Below are positions 16,011 to 23,999 of a stretch of DNA of 24,169 bases, piece by piece. Every line of letters begins with the position of its first letter. The stretch's first letter is position 1. The notes beneath the pieces are model-generated. The model was not told the origin of the DNA. It was given only the letters and a program-made list of their open reading frames with translations, and did not search any database. This DNA is from Phycisphaerales bacterium. Lineage in GTDB: Bacteria; Planctomycetota; Phycisphaerae; Tepidisphaerales; Tepidisphaeraceae. The stretch spans positions 1 to 24,169 of the forward strand of contig JAQGHH010000627.1 of the NCBI GenBank assembly GCA_028288945.1, read 5' to 3'. Position numbers and translations under genes: made by a program.

Positions 16011-16991
16011 TCACGCTCGTACCTCATGGTCCGCGGCACTCCCCATAAATCGCGCCCGCAGCGCCCGGGCGGTCCGAAATACCGTGCGGCCCACGGCAAT
16101 GCGTGCAATCAGCATGTAGTTCTTCAGAACGGCCTGCAATGTGGAGTGCCTGAGCGCACAGAACAGAAACCGACGGGCCGCCTTGAAATCGTCGAGCTGA
16201 ACCGCCGTGCTGGCACGCACAAGATATCCTTGTGCCAGTGCACGCTCCCCTACCCAACGCATTTTGTCGAGATGCCGCTCCATGAGGCGGTCGATGGCGC
16301 AAATTACTTGCTTGTATTTTGTCGATGACAGTGACCCCGGATGCGCGCGGTATAGGTAAAGGTCCCTATGCAGGGGAGCAAGCTTGAATCTATTCGCTGC
16401 CCGAATCCAAAACTCGAAATCTTCGCACAAGAACATGTCGTCAGCGTAGCCGCCCAAAGCCTGTTGGATCTTGCTCCGATACATGAAGCTTGCACCTACT
16501 GGATTTCTGAATGCCAGTTCGTTCGGCTCACCTGCCTTCATATAACCAGTTATTTGTCCGTCCGCATCGATTATTGAGGCATCGGAGTAGACAAAGTCGA
16601 TATCGCGATGCCTTTCGAGAAATTGCGACATTTCGCTCAGTGCATTCGGCCGAAATCGATTATCGTCAGAAGTCCAAGTAAAATACTCGCCTGCGGCGAC
16701 GGAGAAACCTGTGTTTAATCCCCCGGGGATTCGTTTGTTTACTTGATGTCGCAAAGAACGGATTCGCGCGTCGATGGCAACGTATTCCGAAATAATCTCT
16801 GGCGTCTTATCGGTTGACGCGTCATCTACAATTATCAGCTCCCAATTGCTGTATGTTTGCGCCAAAATGCTGTCGAGCGACTCCCGCAAGTATCGCGAAC
16901 CATTGAACGTTGGAAGTACGATCGAAATGAGCGGAAGCGACGATTCGTGCGCCACTCTAGCGGGCGAGGCAGTATTGTTCAGAACCGTCAT
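16011..16991 (-). CDS. Glycosyltransferase family 2
   Basis: This 326-residue inverting GT-A glycosyltransferase uses a nucleotide-sugar donor at the cytoplasmic face. The fold starts LISIVLPTFNGSRYLRESLD (21-40), followed by ELIIVDDASTDKT (51-63) and the metal-binding region TWTSDDN (105-111), whose D109/D110 fill the DXD place. EDFEFWIRAANRF is the conserved catalytic region with the ED pair. The C-terminal tail is basic and helical, perhaps membrane-associated. ATG 16991 overlaps the TGA of wecB by 4 bases and is preceded by GGGAAGGG, so the two genes are coupled. A role in adding the sugar made by the epimerase is a reasonable inference. Confidence 0.9.
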   Translation of the reverse strand: MTVLNNTASPARVAHESSLPLISIVLPTFNGSRYLRESLDSILAQTYSNWELIIVDDASTDKTPEIISEYVAIDARIRSLRHQVNKRIPGGLNTGFSVAAGEYFTWTSDDNRFRPNALSEMSQFLERHRDIDFVYSDASIIDADGQITGYMKAGEPNELAFRNPVGASFMYRSKIQQALGGYADDMFLCEDFEFWIRAANRFKLAPLHRDLYLYRAHPGSLSSTKYKQVICAIDRLMERHLDKMRWVGERALAQGYLVRASTAVQLDDFKAARRFLFCALRHSTLQAVLKNYMLIARIAVGRTVFRTARALRARFMGSAADHEVRA

Positions 16992-18106
16992 TTCCCTTCC
17001 CGTTGCATGATATGTGACACGATCTGACGCGATGCGGTACCGTCGCCGTAGGGATTTGTGCTACGTGCGAATGCTTCGCGCTCGGTCGGTTCAGAAAGAA
17101 TGCGGAACGCCGACTCGAAAATTCGGTGGCGCGAGGTCCCGACCAAGCGGACCGCACCGCATTCGACCCCTTCGGGGCGCTCGGTCGTTTCTCGCATGAC
17201 TAGCACCGGGACGCCCAAGCTGGGAGCCTCTTCCTGGATGCCCCCGGAATCAGTTAATATCAGGGTTGATCGCTTCATCAAATGGACAATTTCAAAATAG
17301 TCGAGCGGCTCGATGAGGTGTATATTGGGCACGTTCGACAGAATTTCGTTTACAGGCGATCTAACATTGGGATTCAGGTGAACCGGGTAAACGAACTGAG
17401 TGCCCGGAAAGGCGGTTGCCATATCGCGAATCGCGAAGCAAAGTTCTCGGAATGGCTCGCCAAAACTTTCCCGACGATGCGCGGTGATCGTTACTAAAGG
17501 TAGCGATGGTCGCAAATCCTTCAATTTTGAATTTGCCCAATCGAATGGACGAGACGCAACATCTAATAATGCGTCGATCACCGTGTTACCAGTTACGTAT
17601 ACGTCCGCAGGGTTAACGCCCTCGTGAATCAGCGCGTCTCTCGACCGCATCGTGGGTGCGAAGTACGCGTCCGCGACAAGGTCGGCCACCCGACGATTGA
17701 TTTCCTCCGGAAATGGCCGTTGTTTGTCACCCGTTCTCAGGCCAGCTTCCACATGCCCAAATTTTTTCCGGTGGTAGAACGTGACCAGCCCAGCGACAAG
17801 AACGGTGGTAGTGTCGCCTTGCGCTAATACCCAATCCGGCTTGACCTCTTCTATCACTCCGTCAAGGGATCGAAATAGGTCACCCGTGAGCTGTGACAGT
17901 GTCTGATTCGGCCGCATAAGGCTGAGATCGAAATCAGGCACTATCTTAAAGAGTTCTAGCACTTGATCGAGCATCTCCCGGTGTTGGCCGGTTGTGCAAA
18001 CAAGGGATCGAATACGGTCCCCATGCTTTGCAAGCTCCTTGACGACGGGAGCCATTTTTATGCCCTCGGGGCGTGTCCCGATGATGCTGAGCACTGTCAA
18101 ATTCAT
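16988..18106 (-). CDS. wecB: UDP-N-acetylglucosamine 2-epimerase (non-hydrolysing)
   Basis: This enzyme interconverts UDP-GlcNAc and UDP-ManNAc, providing ManNAc-type units for surface glycans. It has 372 residues from ATG 18106, with GAAGGG 8 bases upstream; a longer frame to 18181 lacks support. Family motifs are IIGTRPEGIKMAP at 8-20, LAQGDTTT at 94-101 with D98, FGHVEAGLR at 116-124 with E120, FPEEINRR at 132-139 with E134/E135, TAHRRES at 208-214 with H210, and LTDSGGIQEEA at 284-294. TTERPEG at 307-313 completes the UDP site. All expected catalytic residues are present. No dehydrogenase (wecC) follows, so ManNAc itself, or an enzyme encoded elsewhere, may be used. Confidence 0.95.
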   Translation of the reverse strand: MNLTVLSIIGTRPEGIKMAPVVKELAKHGDRIRSLVCTTGQHREMLDQVLELFKIVPDFDLSLMRPNQTLSQLTGDLFRSLDGVIEEVKPDWVLAQGDTTTVLVAGLVTFYHRKKFGHVEAGLRTGDKQRPFPEEINRRVADLVADAYFAPTMRSRDALIHEGVNPADVYVTGNTVIDALLDVASRPFDWANSKLKDLRPSLPLVTITAHRRESFGEPFRELCFAIRDMATAFPGTQFVYPVHLNPNVRSPVNEILSNVPNIHLIEPLDYFEIVHLMKRSTLILTDSGGIQEEAPSLGVPVLVMRETTERPEGVECGAVRLVGTSRHRIFESAFRILSEPTEREAFARSTNPYGDGTASRQIVSHIMQREGK

Positions 18107-18137
18107 AGTGATTGCCCTTCGAACGGCCGGACGACTT

Positions 18138-19004
18138 TTACACGTCAGCGATGGTGTGTTGATTCGCCTCTGCATCGGCACTTGGGCATTGACCGACGGT
18201 CAGAAGCAAATAGCCTTGATCATGCTTGACGGGATCAGTATCGCTCAGACTCTGCCACCAGCGGTCGATTAACGGCATCATTACCGGATCGGTTAACCAC
18301 AGCACCTTTGGCGCCCAATCTGCGCACACAGTCTTTTCTTGGACGTTGACCAACCCCGCGTCTTGAAAGGTTTGTCGAAGCGAATCCCGAGGGATTTCAC
18401 GCCCGTATGGCCACGCGCCATGCTCCTCGGCCATTGCTTTGCCGAGACGATAGAGGACACAACGACTAGACGGGACGAGCGAAATGACGGCACGTCGGCA
18501 TATTCTTTTCATTTCGCGCACGATTGGGGTTAATTCCTCGTCGCTCCAATGTTCAAGAACTCCGCTGCTCCAAACGACATCGACGGAGCGATCCGGCAAT
18601 GGTAGTGGCTTGGTCAAATCGGCAAGGGTAAGGCGGGGCGCGTCAAGCTGCGATCGGTGAAAGAGATCCGCGCCCCGATCCAGCACCTGTCTGCTGAAAT
18701 CGAGAAGGTGGATCTTGCGCCCCGTCGTGGCCAGTTCTGCGGACGCGACCGCAGACCCACACCCGGCTTCCAAGAGAATTTCATGTGGAAGCGTAAGGCC
18801 AGCAATCGTACCCGCTACGGAGCCGCTTAAACCAGTGACGGGCTTAGTCTCACCTTCGTAAACTTGCGCCCATTGCTCGGCACTATTTGTTCGTTGAAGA
18901 TCGCCTTCACGACGTTGCGCGGCCTGCCGAGCCAGCAATCGAAGACGCTGGCGGCGGCTTCCCCGTTCGAGCCGGAGGAGAAGCTTAGTTAAACTCTGGA
19001 GCAT
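18138..19004 (-). CDS. Class I SAM methyltransferase (Methyltransf_11 type)
   Basis: This 288-residue SAM-dependent methyltransferase has motif I LLEAGCGSAVASAEL at 77-91, the acidic end of strand 2 at HLLDFSRQVLDRG (99-111), strand 4 SVDVVWSSGVLEHWSDEEL at 140-158 with the hallmark GVLEH, then ICRRAVISLVPS. The first 40 residues are very basic and helical, perhaps for membrane or partner binding. ATG 19004 has GAAGG 6 bases upstream. It lies between another methyltransferase gene (61-base gap) and wecB (31-base gap), in the ABC-exporter operon. A role in capping or decorating the exported glycan is inferred from that placement. Confidence 0.85.
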   Translation of the reverse strand: MLQSLTKLLLRLERGSRRQRLRLLARQAAQRREGDLQRTNSAEQWAQVYEGETKPVTGLSGSVAGTIAGLTLPHEILLEAGCGSAVASAELATTGRKIHLLDFSRQVLDRGADLFHRSQLDAPRLTLADLTKPLPLPDRSVDVVWSSGVLEHWSDEELTPIVREMKRICRRAVISLVPSSRCVLYRLGKAMAEEHGAWPYGREIPRDSLRQTFQDAGLVNVQEKTVCADWAPKVLWLTDPVMMPLIDRWWQSLSDTDPVKHDQGYLLLTVGQCPSADAEANQHTIADV

Positions 19005-19065
19005 CGGAGGCCTTCAGAAGTCCGCGACCACACCGATCGGCACGTCTTTCGGATTGCGCTAATAC

Positions 19066-19851
19066 CTATTGTCCAGGCGGAGCGCGAAACGGGCAATCCA
19101 TGCGCATTACCGCAATTGCGCAGTAATCGAAGGGGCCTATAGATAATAACCGAACGTCTCGAGCGGAGCTGCCGAGTTCCTTCAAATATTTGTTTACGCC
19201 ATATCCGTCTCGCTTCCACGCAGCGTCATGCCATACGACGAGACCGTCATCCGCCATAAGCTTGAGCGCCTTTTCTGTATCGTTCCGTACACACTCATAC
19301 GAGTGGCCGGCGTCTATAAAACAGAGGTCGATCTTTGTGCGTAAATCTGGGTGCCACTGGCGGCTGTCCGTCTCAATAAGACGAATGCGGTTGTCTTTGG
19401 GAAGGAATGGCCTTGCGGTGACGCCCTGAATACCTAAATCGGTAGAACCTTCAACCTTTACATTTGAGGGAAGATCGATTGTCACTATTTCGCACTCCGG
19501 GCTAGCGTTCGCCCACAAGTGCCATGTTGAACAACCCTGGTTCGTCCCGAATTCCAGTACCGCATGCGGTCGCTTCGCCGCGACAATCGCAGAAAGTGCT
19601 GTCATTTCGCCGACCGATCCAGAACCCGAGCTAGTTACGTTCGGGTGAACGCGAACCGCAGAACCAGCTGGAAGTTCGTCACGCGACAGCTCGCCAAGCA
19701 AAGTTGGCAAAGTGATCGTCGGTATCCCCGCGCGTTCCACAGCGACAAGCAGATCAACCAAGTGGGCCATCTGTGGGGAATGATTGCGTCCCGGACCCCG
19801 TAACAATGAGGCGTATCGCTTAATTCCGTCGTATATGCGGCGCGCCGTCAA
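19066..19851 (-). CDS. Class I SAM methyltransferase (Methyltransf_24 type), TTG start
   Basis: This 261-residue protein is of the class I SAM methyltransferase kind that includes cephalosporin-hydroxylase-like and macrocin-type enzymes. Motif I is VLEFGTNQGCSTWHL at 98-112, with VTIDLPSN at strand 2 (123-130) and the typical LCFIDAGHSYECVRND at 176-191, then LVVWHDAAWKRDGYGV (204-219). The metal-ligand-like D180/H183 and H208/D209 fit Methyltransf_24 members. The start is TTG 19851: a full AGGAGG (19859-19864) lies 7 bases upstream, and the first ATG (19770) would remove 27 residues. It begins 19 bases after wzt. The product may modify a sugar used by this exporter. Confidence 0.82.
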   Translation of the reverse strand: MTARRIYDGIKRYASLLRGPGRNHSPQMAHLVDLLVAVERAGIPTITLPTLLGELSRDELPAGSAVRVHPNVTSSGSGSVGEMTALSAIVAAKRPHAVLEFGTNQGCSTWHLWANASPECEIVTIDLPSNVKVEGSTDLGIQGVTARPFLPKDNRIRLIETDSRQWHPDLRTKIDLCFIDAGHSYECVRNDTEKALKLMADDGLVVWHDAAWKRDGYGVNKYLKELGSSARDVRLLSIGPFDYCAIAVMRMDCPFRAPPGQ

Positions 19852-19858
19852 GCTATTG

Positions 19859-19864
19859 CCTCCT
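19859..19864 (-). promoter_or_regulatory. Consensus ribosome binding site for a TTG start
   Basis: AGGAGG on the minus strand, followed by a 7-base spacer (CAATAGC) and TTG at 19851. It decides the start of the Methyltransf_24-type gene and is the strongest Shine-Dalgarno I saw in the window, paired with a weak initiator. Confidence 0.75.
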
Positions 19865-19870
19865 CATGTG

Positions 19871-21169
19871 TTAGTGCGTGGCCAATACTGGCGCTTCCAG
19901 AAGTGGTGTCGCATTCGTCCACGTCAGGGCAAGCCGCACTACCCCAGGCCAAGCACCCTTGTACGGCCCACGGATCGAACCGGGGTCGTTACTCTCGACC
20001 GCGTCAAACGAAAGTGCAGAGGGCAGAATCATGCTCAACACCATGGGGTCGTAGAACACTAACTGAATTAGAACATCAATTTGCCCGTCGGCGAAGGTTC
20101 GCCCCGGAACCACGACCGATTTTTGGTACGAGCCCGGCGCAATGCTGTTCGGGCGCCAATCGCAATGGGCGAACAGGCAAGTCTTCATCCCATCGTAGAA
20201 GTTTACACCTGTGACCAAGTTCTCAATCGGACGCAATGCTTTAAACTCGATCTGGATTTCCATCGGCCGATTGAGATCAACGGTCGGCGCGGGCACCCCG
20301 TCTTGAACAACCCGGGCCGCAAGTAGTCGAACGCGATCGTCACCAGGCGCATCTTTGAGCAGTGTCCAGCGCCGTTCGCTGTAGTTGACCGACCCAGCCG
20401 CAAGGTAGTTGCGCGCCACTCGATCGGTCGGACCAATTTCCTTGACCCTACCTTGATCGAGCCAAATAGCACGGGTACACAGTTGTGTAACTGCTGCCAT
20501 GTTATGACTCACGAACAAGACGGTTCTTCCGTGACGGGCCACATCTCCAATCTTGCCGAGACACCTTTTTTGAAAGGCAGCATCGCCAACTGCGAGGACC
20601 TCGTCCACGACCAGTATTTCGGGCTCCAGGTGGGCCGCGACCGCAAACGCGAGCCGCGTGTACATCCCGCTACTGTATCTCTTAACAGGAGTGTCGAGGA
20701 ACTTCTCGACCTCGGCGAAAGCTACGATTTCATCGAACTTGCGGCGAATCTCACGACTTGGCATTCCAAGTATCGCACCGTTGAGAAATATATTTTCACG
20801 GCCAGTGAGTTCCGGGTGAAACCCGGTGCCGACCTCAAGCAGGCTTCCGACCCGGCCCGAAATATCGATGGTTCCAGTTGTCGGCTCGGTGATGCGGGAA
20901 AGCACCTTCAGAAGAGTACTCTTGCCTGCGCCATTGCGGCCAATGATTCCGACCACTTCACCAAGCCCGACGTCAAAAGATACGTCGCGGAGTGCCCAGA
21001 GGTCCGTCATCGGGTCGTCGTTTCGACCCGGTTGCTGTAGGCGTCGCAACTGGCGCATGGGCGCGCGTATTACACCGCTAAGGGACTCGCGCAGTGTCTT
21101 GTAGCGCTCCGCCTTGCCAAGCCGATAGCGCTTACCAAGGTTTTCGATACGGATCACGGCATCATTCAT
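19871..21169 (-). CDS. wzt: ABC exporter ATPase Wzt with C-terminal glycan-binding domain
   Basis: This 432-residue ATPase belongs to an ABC-2 polysaccharide exporter. Nucleotide-binding domain: Walker A GRNGAGKST at 77-85, signature YSSGM at 165-169 (the usual Wzt variant of LSGGQ), Walker B EILVVDE at 184-190 and the H-loop SHN at 221-223. The first 60 residues include the insertion typical of KpsT/Wzt proteins before the ALRDVSFDV strand. Residues from about 265 to the end form an extra beta-rich domain, corresponding to the Wzt C-terminal domain that in O8/O9a-type systems recognises the chain terminus. Start ATG 21169 lies 32 bases after wzm. Specificity should depend on the C-terminal domain. 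Confidence 0.93.
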   Translation of the reverse strand: MNDAVIRIENLGKRYRLGKAERYKTLRESLSGVIRAPMRQLRRLQQPGRNDDPMTDLWALRDVSFDVGLGEVVGIIGRNGAGKSTLLKVLSRITEPTTGTIDISGRVGSLLEVGTGFHPELTGRENIFLNGAILGMPSREIRRKFDEIVAFAEVEKFLDTPVKRYSSGMYTRLAFAVAAHLEPEILVVDEVLAVGDAAFQKRCLGKIGDVARHGRTVLFVSHNMAAVTQLCTRAIWLDQGRVKEIGPTDRVARNYLAAGSVNYSERRWTLLKDAPGDDRVRLLAARVVQDGVPAPTVDLNRPMEIQIEFKALRPIENLVTGVNFYDGMKTCLFAHCDWRPNSIAPGSYQKSVVVPGRTFADGQIDVLIQLVFYDPMVLSMILPSALSFDAVESNDPGSIRGPYKGAWPGVVRLALTWTNATPLLEAPVLATH

Positions 21170-21201
21170 ATGCGAAAGCTCTCGGCAGGCCGCGCTGCTG
21201 C

Positions 21202-22137
21202 CTAAACGACATCAGCAAACGTGAGTTCCATTCGACGAAAATAAAACAGTCCGCCAATAAGAAGGATAATGGTGGCCGCTGTTGACACAGCGAGCAATGG
21301 TAACGATGGCGGCGGTTGGTCCCCACCGAGCATTACCCATCGGAACCCCTCGACTACTCCCACCATTGGATTGAGACCGTAAAGCGCTTGAACTCGCGGC
21401 CCCCATACGGGCCCTAGCTTTTGCTGGATTGAGTCGGCGGAATAAACGATCGGGGTCGCAAAGAACCAGAGCCGTGCCAAGAACGGGAGTGCGTAACGCA
21501 CGTCCCGATATTGGACATTCAGAGCGCTAAGCCACAAGCCCGCTGCCAGCGCGACGAGCAAGCAAAGCAAAACAAAATACGGCAGGACGATGATTGCGGC
21601 AGTGGGTCGGACGCCGTACCACGCCATCATTCCAATTAGGAGCAAAAACGCGATGGCGAAGTCCAAAACGCCTGACAGGATCGACGCAATGGGGACCGTC
21701 AAACGCGGAAAATACACTTTTGTAATGAGGTTTTGACTTCCGACCAAGCTATTGCCAGCGCTTGTCAGCGAAGTTTCGAATAGCTGCCACGGCAGCATCG
21801 CACAGAACGCCGAGACTGCATATGGAGCCGTACCGCTAAGCTTAACGCCAGCCAGCTTGTTAAAAAACACGGTGAACAGAATCGTGCTGAAAAGCGGTTG
21901 GATGACAGCCCAGGCGGTACCAAAAGCCGTTTGTTTATATCGGACTTTGATATCGCGAACTGCCAGAAACCACGCCAGTTCTCGGTAGCGCCACAATTCG
22001 GTTAAATTAATTGGTTGCCAACCGTTACGGGGTTGCAGACGAGTGTGGGTTGCGCTCCCATGTGGCAGGCTGCTCGCAGATTCACCGTGTGGTCTCTGCC
22101 CCGATTCTGGTGACGTTTTTGATTGCGAAAGGTGCAT
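21202..22137 (-). CDS. wzm: ABC-2 polysaccharide export permease Wzm
   Basis: This membrane subunit of the polysaccharide exporter has 311 residues from ATG 22137, with GGA 8 bases upstream; earlier in-frame ATGs at 22170 and 22266 are weaker. The conserved block GWQPINLTELWRYRELAWFL (39-58), then VRDIKVRYKQTAFGTAWAVI (60-79), is characteristic of the family. Six hydrophobic segments follow (about 74-95, 106-124, 148-172, 179-207, 218-233 and 283-302). NLITKVYFPRLTVP (136-149) and YGLNPMVGVVEGFRW (253-267) are further family motifs. It is the first gene of the island operon and pairs with wzt. It is divergent from the secreted-protein gene, with about 209 bases between, where I see no clear promoter. 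Confidence 0.93.
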   Translation of the reverse strand: MHLSQSKTSPESGQRPHGESASSLPHGSATHTRLQPRNGWQPINLTELWRYRELAWFLAVRDIKVRYKQTAFGTAWAVIQPLFSTILFTVFFNKLAGVKLSGTAPYAVSAFCAMLPWQLFETSLTSAGNSLVGSQNLITKVYFPRLTVPIASILSGVLDFAIAFLLLIGMMAWYGVRPTAAIIVLPYFVLLCLLVALAAGLWLSALNVQYRDVRYALPFLARLWFFATPIVYSADSIQQKLGPVWGPRVQALYGLNPMVGVVEGFRWVMLGGDQPPPSLPLLAVSTAATIILLIGGLFYFRRMELTFADVV

Positions 22138-22346
22138 TTTCAGGTCCGCAGGGGCAGTATGAGGGCGCATCCTATACGCTGCATTGGCCTTGGACAAGCC
22201 AAGCAGATTTGTCCACAAAGTATCGTCATAATATCCTTTGAAGTACGATGCCTTTCCGCGGTTCATTCGCCCGACCGCGGCGATTGCGGTACAATGTGGC
22301 AACTCTGCGATCGGAAGCTGTAATCGATGTCGATTTGGAGCGAGTT

Positions 22347-23906
22347 ATGGTCATGCGCGGATTGTTCATTGCGCTTCTGCTCCTCGCCAGTGCCATCGGT
22401 CGCGCGGCGACCTCTCCTGACGAGACTTTTCACCAGCTATACGGGGAGCGAGTCCGCCAACTGAAGGCGGCCGACCGCGGCAAAGGCGAGGTTGAGTTCG
22501 CCAAAAAGCTGTTGGGCGATGCACGTGATGTATCGGACGACAAACCGTTTCAAATCCTGTTGTGCAACAAAGCGTACGACTACGCTTCCCCTTACCCCGA
22601 CGGGTTCGCAATCGCTGCGGATGCCATGGGTCTCCTTGCCAAAATTAGCCCGGAGTCGAGGGCCGCAGCCCTCGACAAGGCGTTGGAGATGCACGAAAAG
22701 CGATATAATTCGGCACCGATCTCGCAACGAAAAGGTGTAGGCCCGGCATACCTCGACGGGCTAATTGATGCCGCGGACGCAAAGGCTGATTCCAAATCAT
22801 TTAAGGAATCCACGGCGCTGTACACCAAAGCACTTAAGGTAGCTGAGTCCGTTGACCATTCGCGAGTTGCGGACATTCGCGACGCTATGAGAGAGCTTGG
22901 CTCGCGGCAGGCGTCGCAGAAACACTTAGACGAGTTGACCGCGAAGGTAAAAGCAAACCCCGACGACACGGCAGCCGTCAACGAAGTCATTCACGCTCTG
23001 CTTTACGAGCAAGGTCGGCCGGCGGATGCGATCCCAATGGCTGCATTACTGAACGATGCATCGGCTAGACGGGCGATTTCACTCGCAGCCGAGGACCCAG
23101 CGGGCTTAGGCGGGGAGCAATTAATGGAATTGGGGGCATGGCACGAGGCGCAGGCGACAAAAGCGCCGGACCAAATCAAAGTGGCGGCTCTCGAGCAAGC
23201 TTCGAAATGCTACAGCCAATTCCTCAAAGGTCATACGGCTGAAGACGCAGAAAAGCTTAAGGCGAAACGCGCTCTTGATGGCGTCGCGCGAATGCTTGCG
23301 GATACGAAGACGAGGCTCCCCCACCGGTCTGTTGATTTGCTCAAGCTTATCAATCCGTCTCGCGACGCGGTGACTGGGACATGGAGGATGTCTGGATCGG
23401 TGCTCACCGGGGAAACCACCGCTCAGAGTCCCGCTGCAAGCATAAGAATCCGATATCGGCCCCCAGAAGAATACGACATCAGGGTCGAGTTCGCCCGCAT
23501 CAAAGGGAACGACGCCATTGGGCAAATCGTCTCACACGAAGGGCACAGTTTTCTCGTCGTCGAAGGCGGGTGGGCAAACACCATTTGCGGCATCGAAACG
23601 ATCGATGGGAAACGTGCTGACGCAAACCCGTCGACCCAAAAGTTCCCGCAGGTATTAAAGAACGATAGCAGGTCCGTAGCTTTAATCGAGGTGCGTAACC
23701 GGTCGGTCACCGTTCACCTTAATGGTGTGGTCGTAACACATCTTGCCACGGACTACCGGGACCTAGGCCTCTTCAAGCAGTTTTGGGACATCGGGGACTC
23801 CGAATTGGGGCTCGGTGCAACCGACGGAGCGGCGGCTTTTTATTCTGTCCGGCTTACCGAGGCGGGAAGCGCGACAAAGCCATCGCTTCCCGGCCGAATA
23901 CATTAA
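22347..23906 (+). CDS. Secreted repeat-rich protein with C-terminal LamG/DUF1080-like domain
   Basis: This 519-residue exported protein of unknown function starts at ATG 22347, with GGAG 6 bases upstream. Residues 1-20 are a clear signal peptide (MRGLFIALLLLASAIGRA), with likely cleavage before ATSPDE. Residues 25-325 are almost all helical, with repeated Ala/Leu/Lys patterns like TPR-type scaffolds (KALEMHEKRY, YTKALKVAE, LEQASKCYSQFLKG). From about 330 a beta-rich domain follows, with GTWRMSGSVLTGE (344-356), PPEEYDIRVEF (372-382), GGWANTICGIE (407-417) and HLNGVVV. This resembles the concanavalin-like (LamG/DUF1080) domains frequent in planctomycete secreted proteins. It is divergent from wzm and sits at the right end of the island. 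It may act at the cell surface; function is unknown. Confidence 0.8.
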   Translation: MVMRGLFIALLLLASAIGRAATSPDETFHQLYGERVRQLKAADRGKGEVEFAKKLLGDARDVSDDKPFQILLCNKAYDYASPYPDGFAIAADAMGLLAKISPESRAAALDKALEMHEKRYNSAPISQRKGVGPAYLDGLIDAADAKADSKSFKESTALYTKALKVAESVDHSRVADIRDAMRELGSRQASQKHLDELTAKVKANPDDTAAVNEVIHALLYEQGRPADAIPMAALLNDASARRAISLAAEDPAGLGGEQLMELGAWHEAQATKAPDQIKVAALEQASKCYSQFLKGHTAEDAEKLKAKRALDGVARMLADTKTRLPHRSVDLLKLINPSRDAVTGTWRMSGSVLTGETTAQSPAASIRIRYRPPEEYDIRVEFARIKGNDAIGQIVSHEGHSFLVVEGGWANTICGIETIDGKRADANPSTQKFPQVLKNDSRSVALIEVRNRSVTVHLNGVVVTHLATDYRDLGLFKQFWDIGDSELGLGATDGAAAFYSVRLTEAGSATKPSLPGRIH

Positions 23907-23935
23907 TTTTATCGAATTCGTTGTGAAAAATGGCC

Positions 23936-23968
23936 TTTTGATCGGTCAAAATCGGTCAAAATCGGTCA
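23936..23968. repeat. 10-bp tandem repeats at right breakpoint
   Basis: ATCGGTCAAA is repeated at 23941 and 23951, with a partial third copy at 23961-23968. The first copy overlaps the inverted repeat TTTTGA-TCGG-TCAAAA (23936-23951). The array lies between the secreted-protein gene and the broken GT2 gene. As at the left edge, such iterated motifs suggest a transposon end, but the two arrays differ in sequence. Confidence 0.45.
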
Positions 23969-23999
23969 CCGAACCGCTGCCGCGGGCTCAAAATGAGGG

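Noticed and set aside
20453..21040. Plus-strand frame opposite wzt
   Set aside because: It overlaps the ATPase motifs of wzt completely and has no features of its own.
22290..22295. TACAAT as a -10 box for the secreted-protein gene
   Set aside because: No acceptable -35 sequence lies 16-18 bases upstream, so it is not listed as a promoter.
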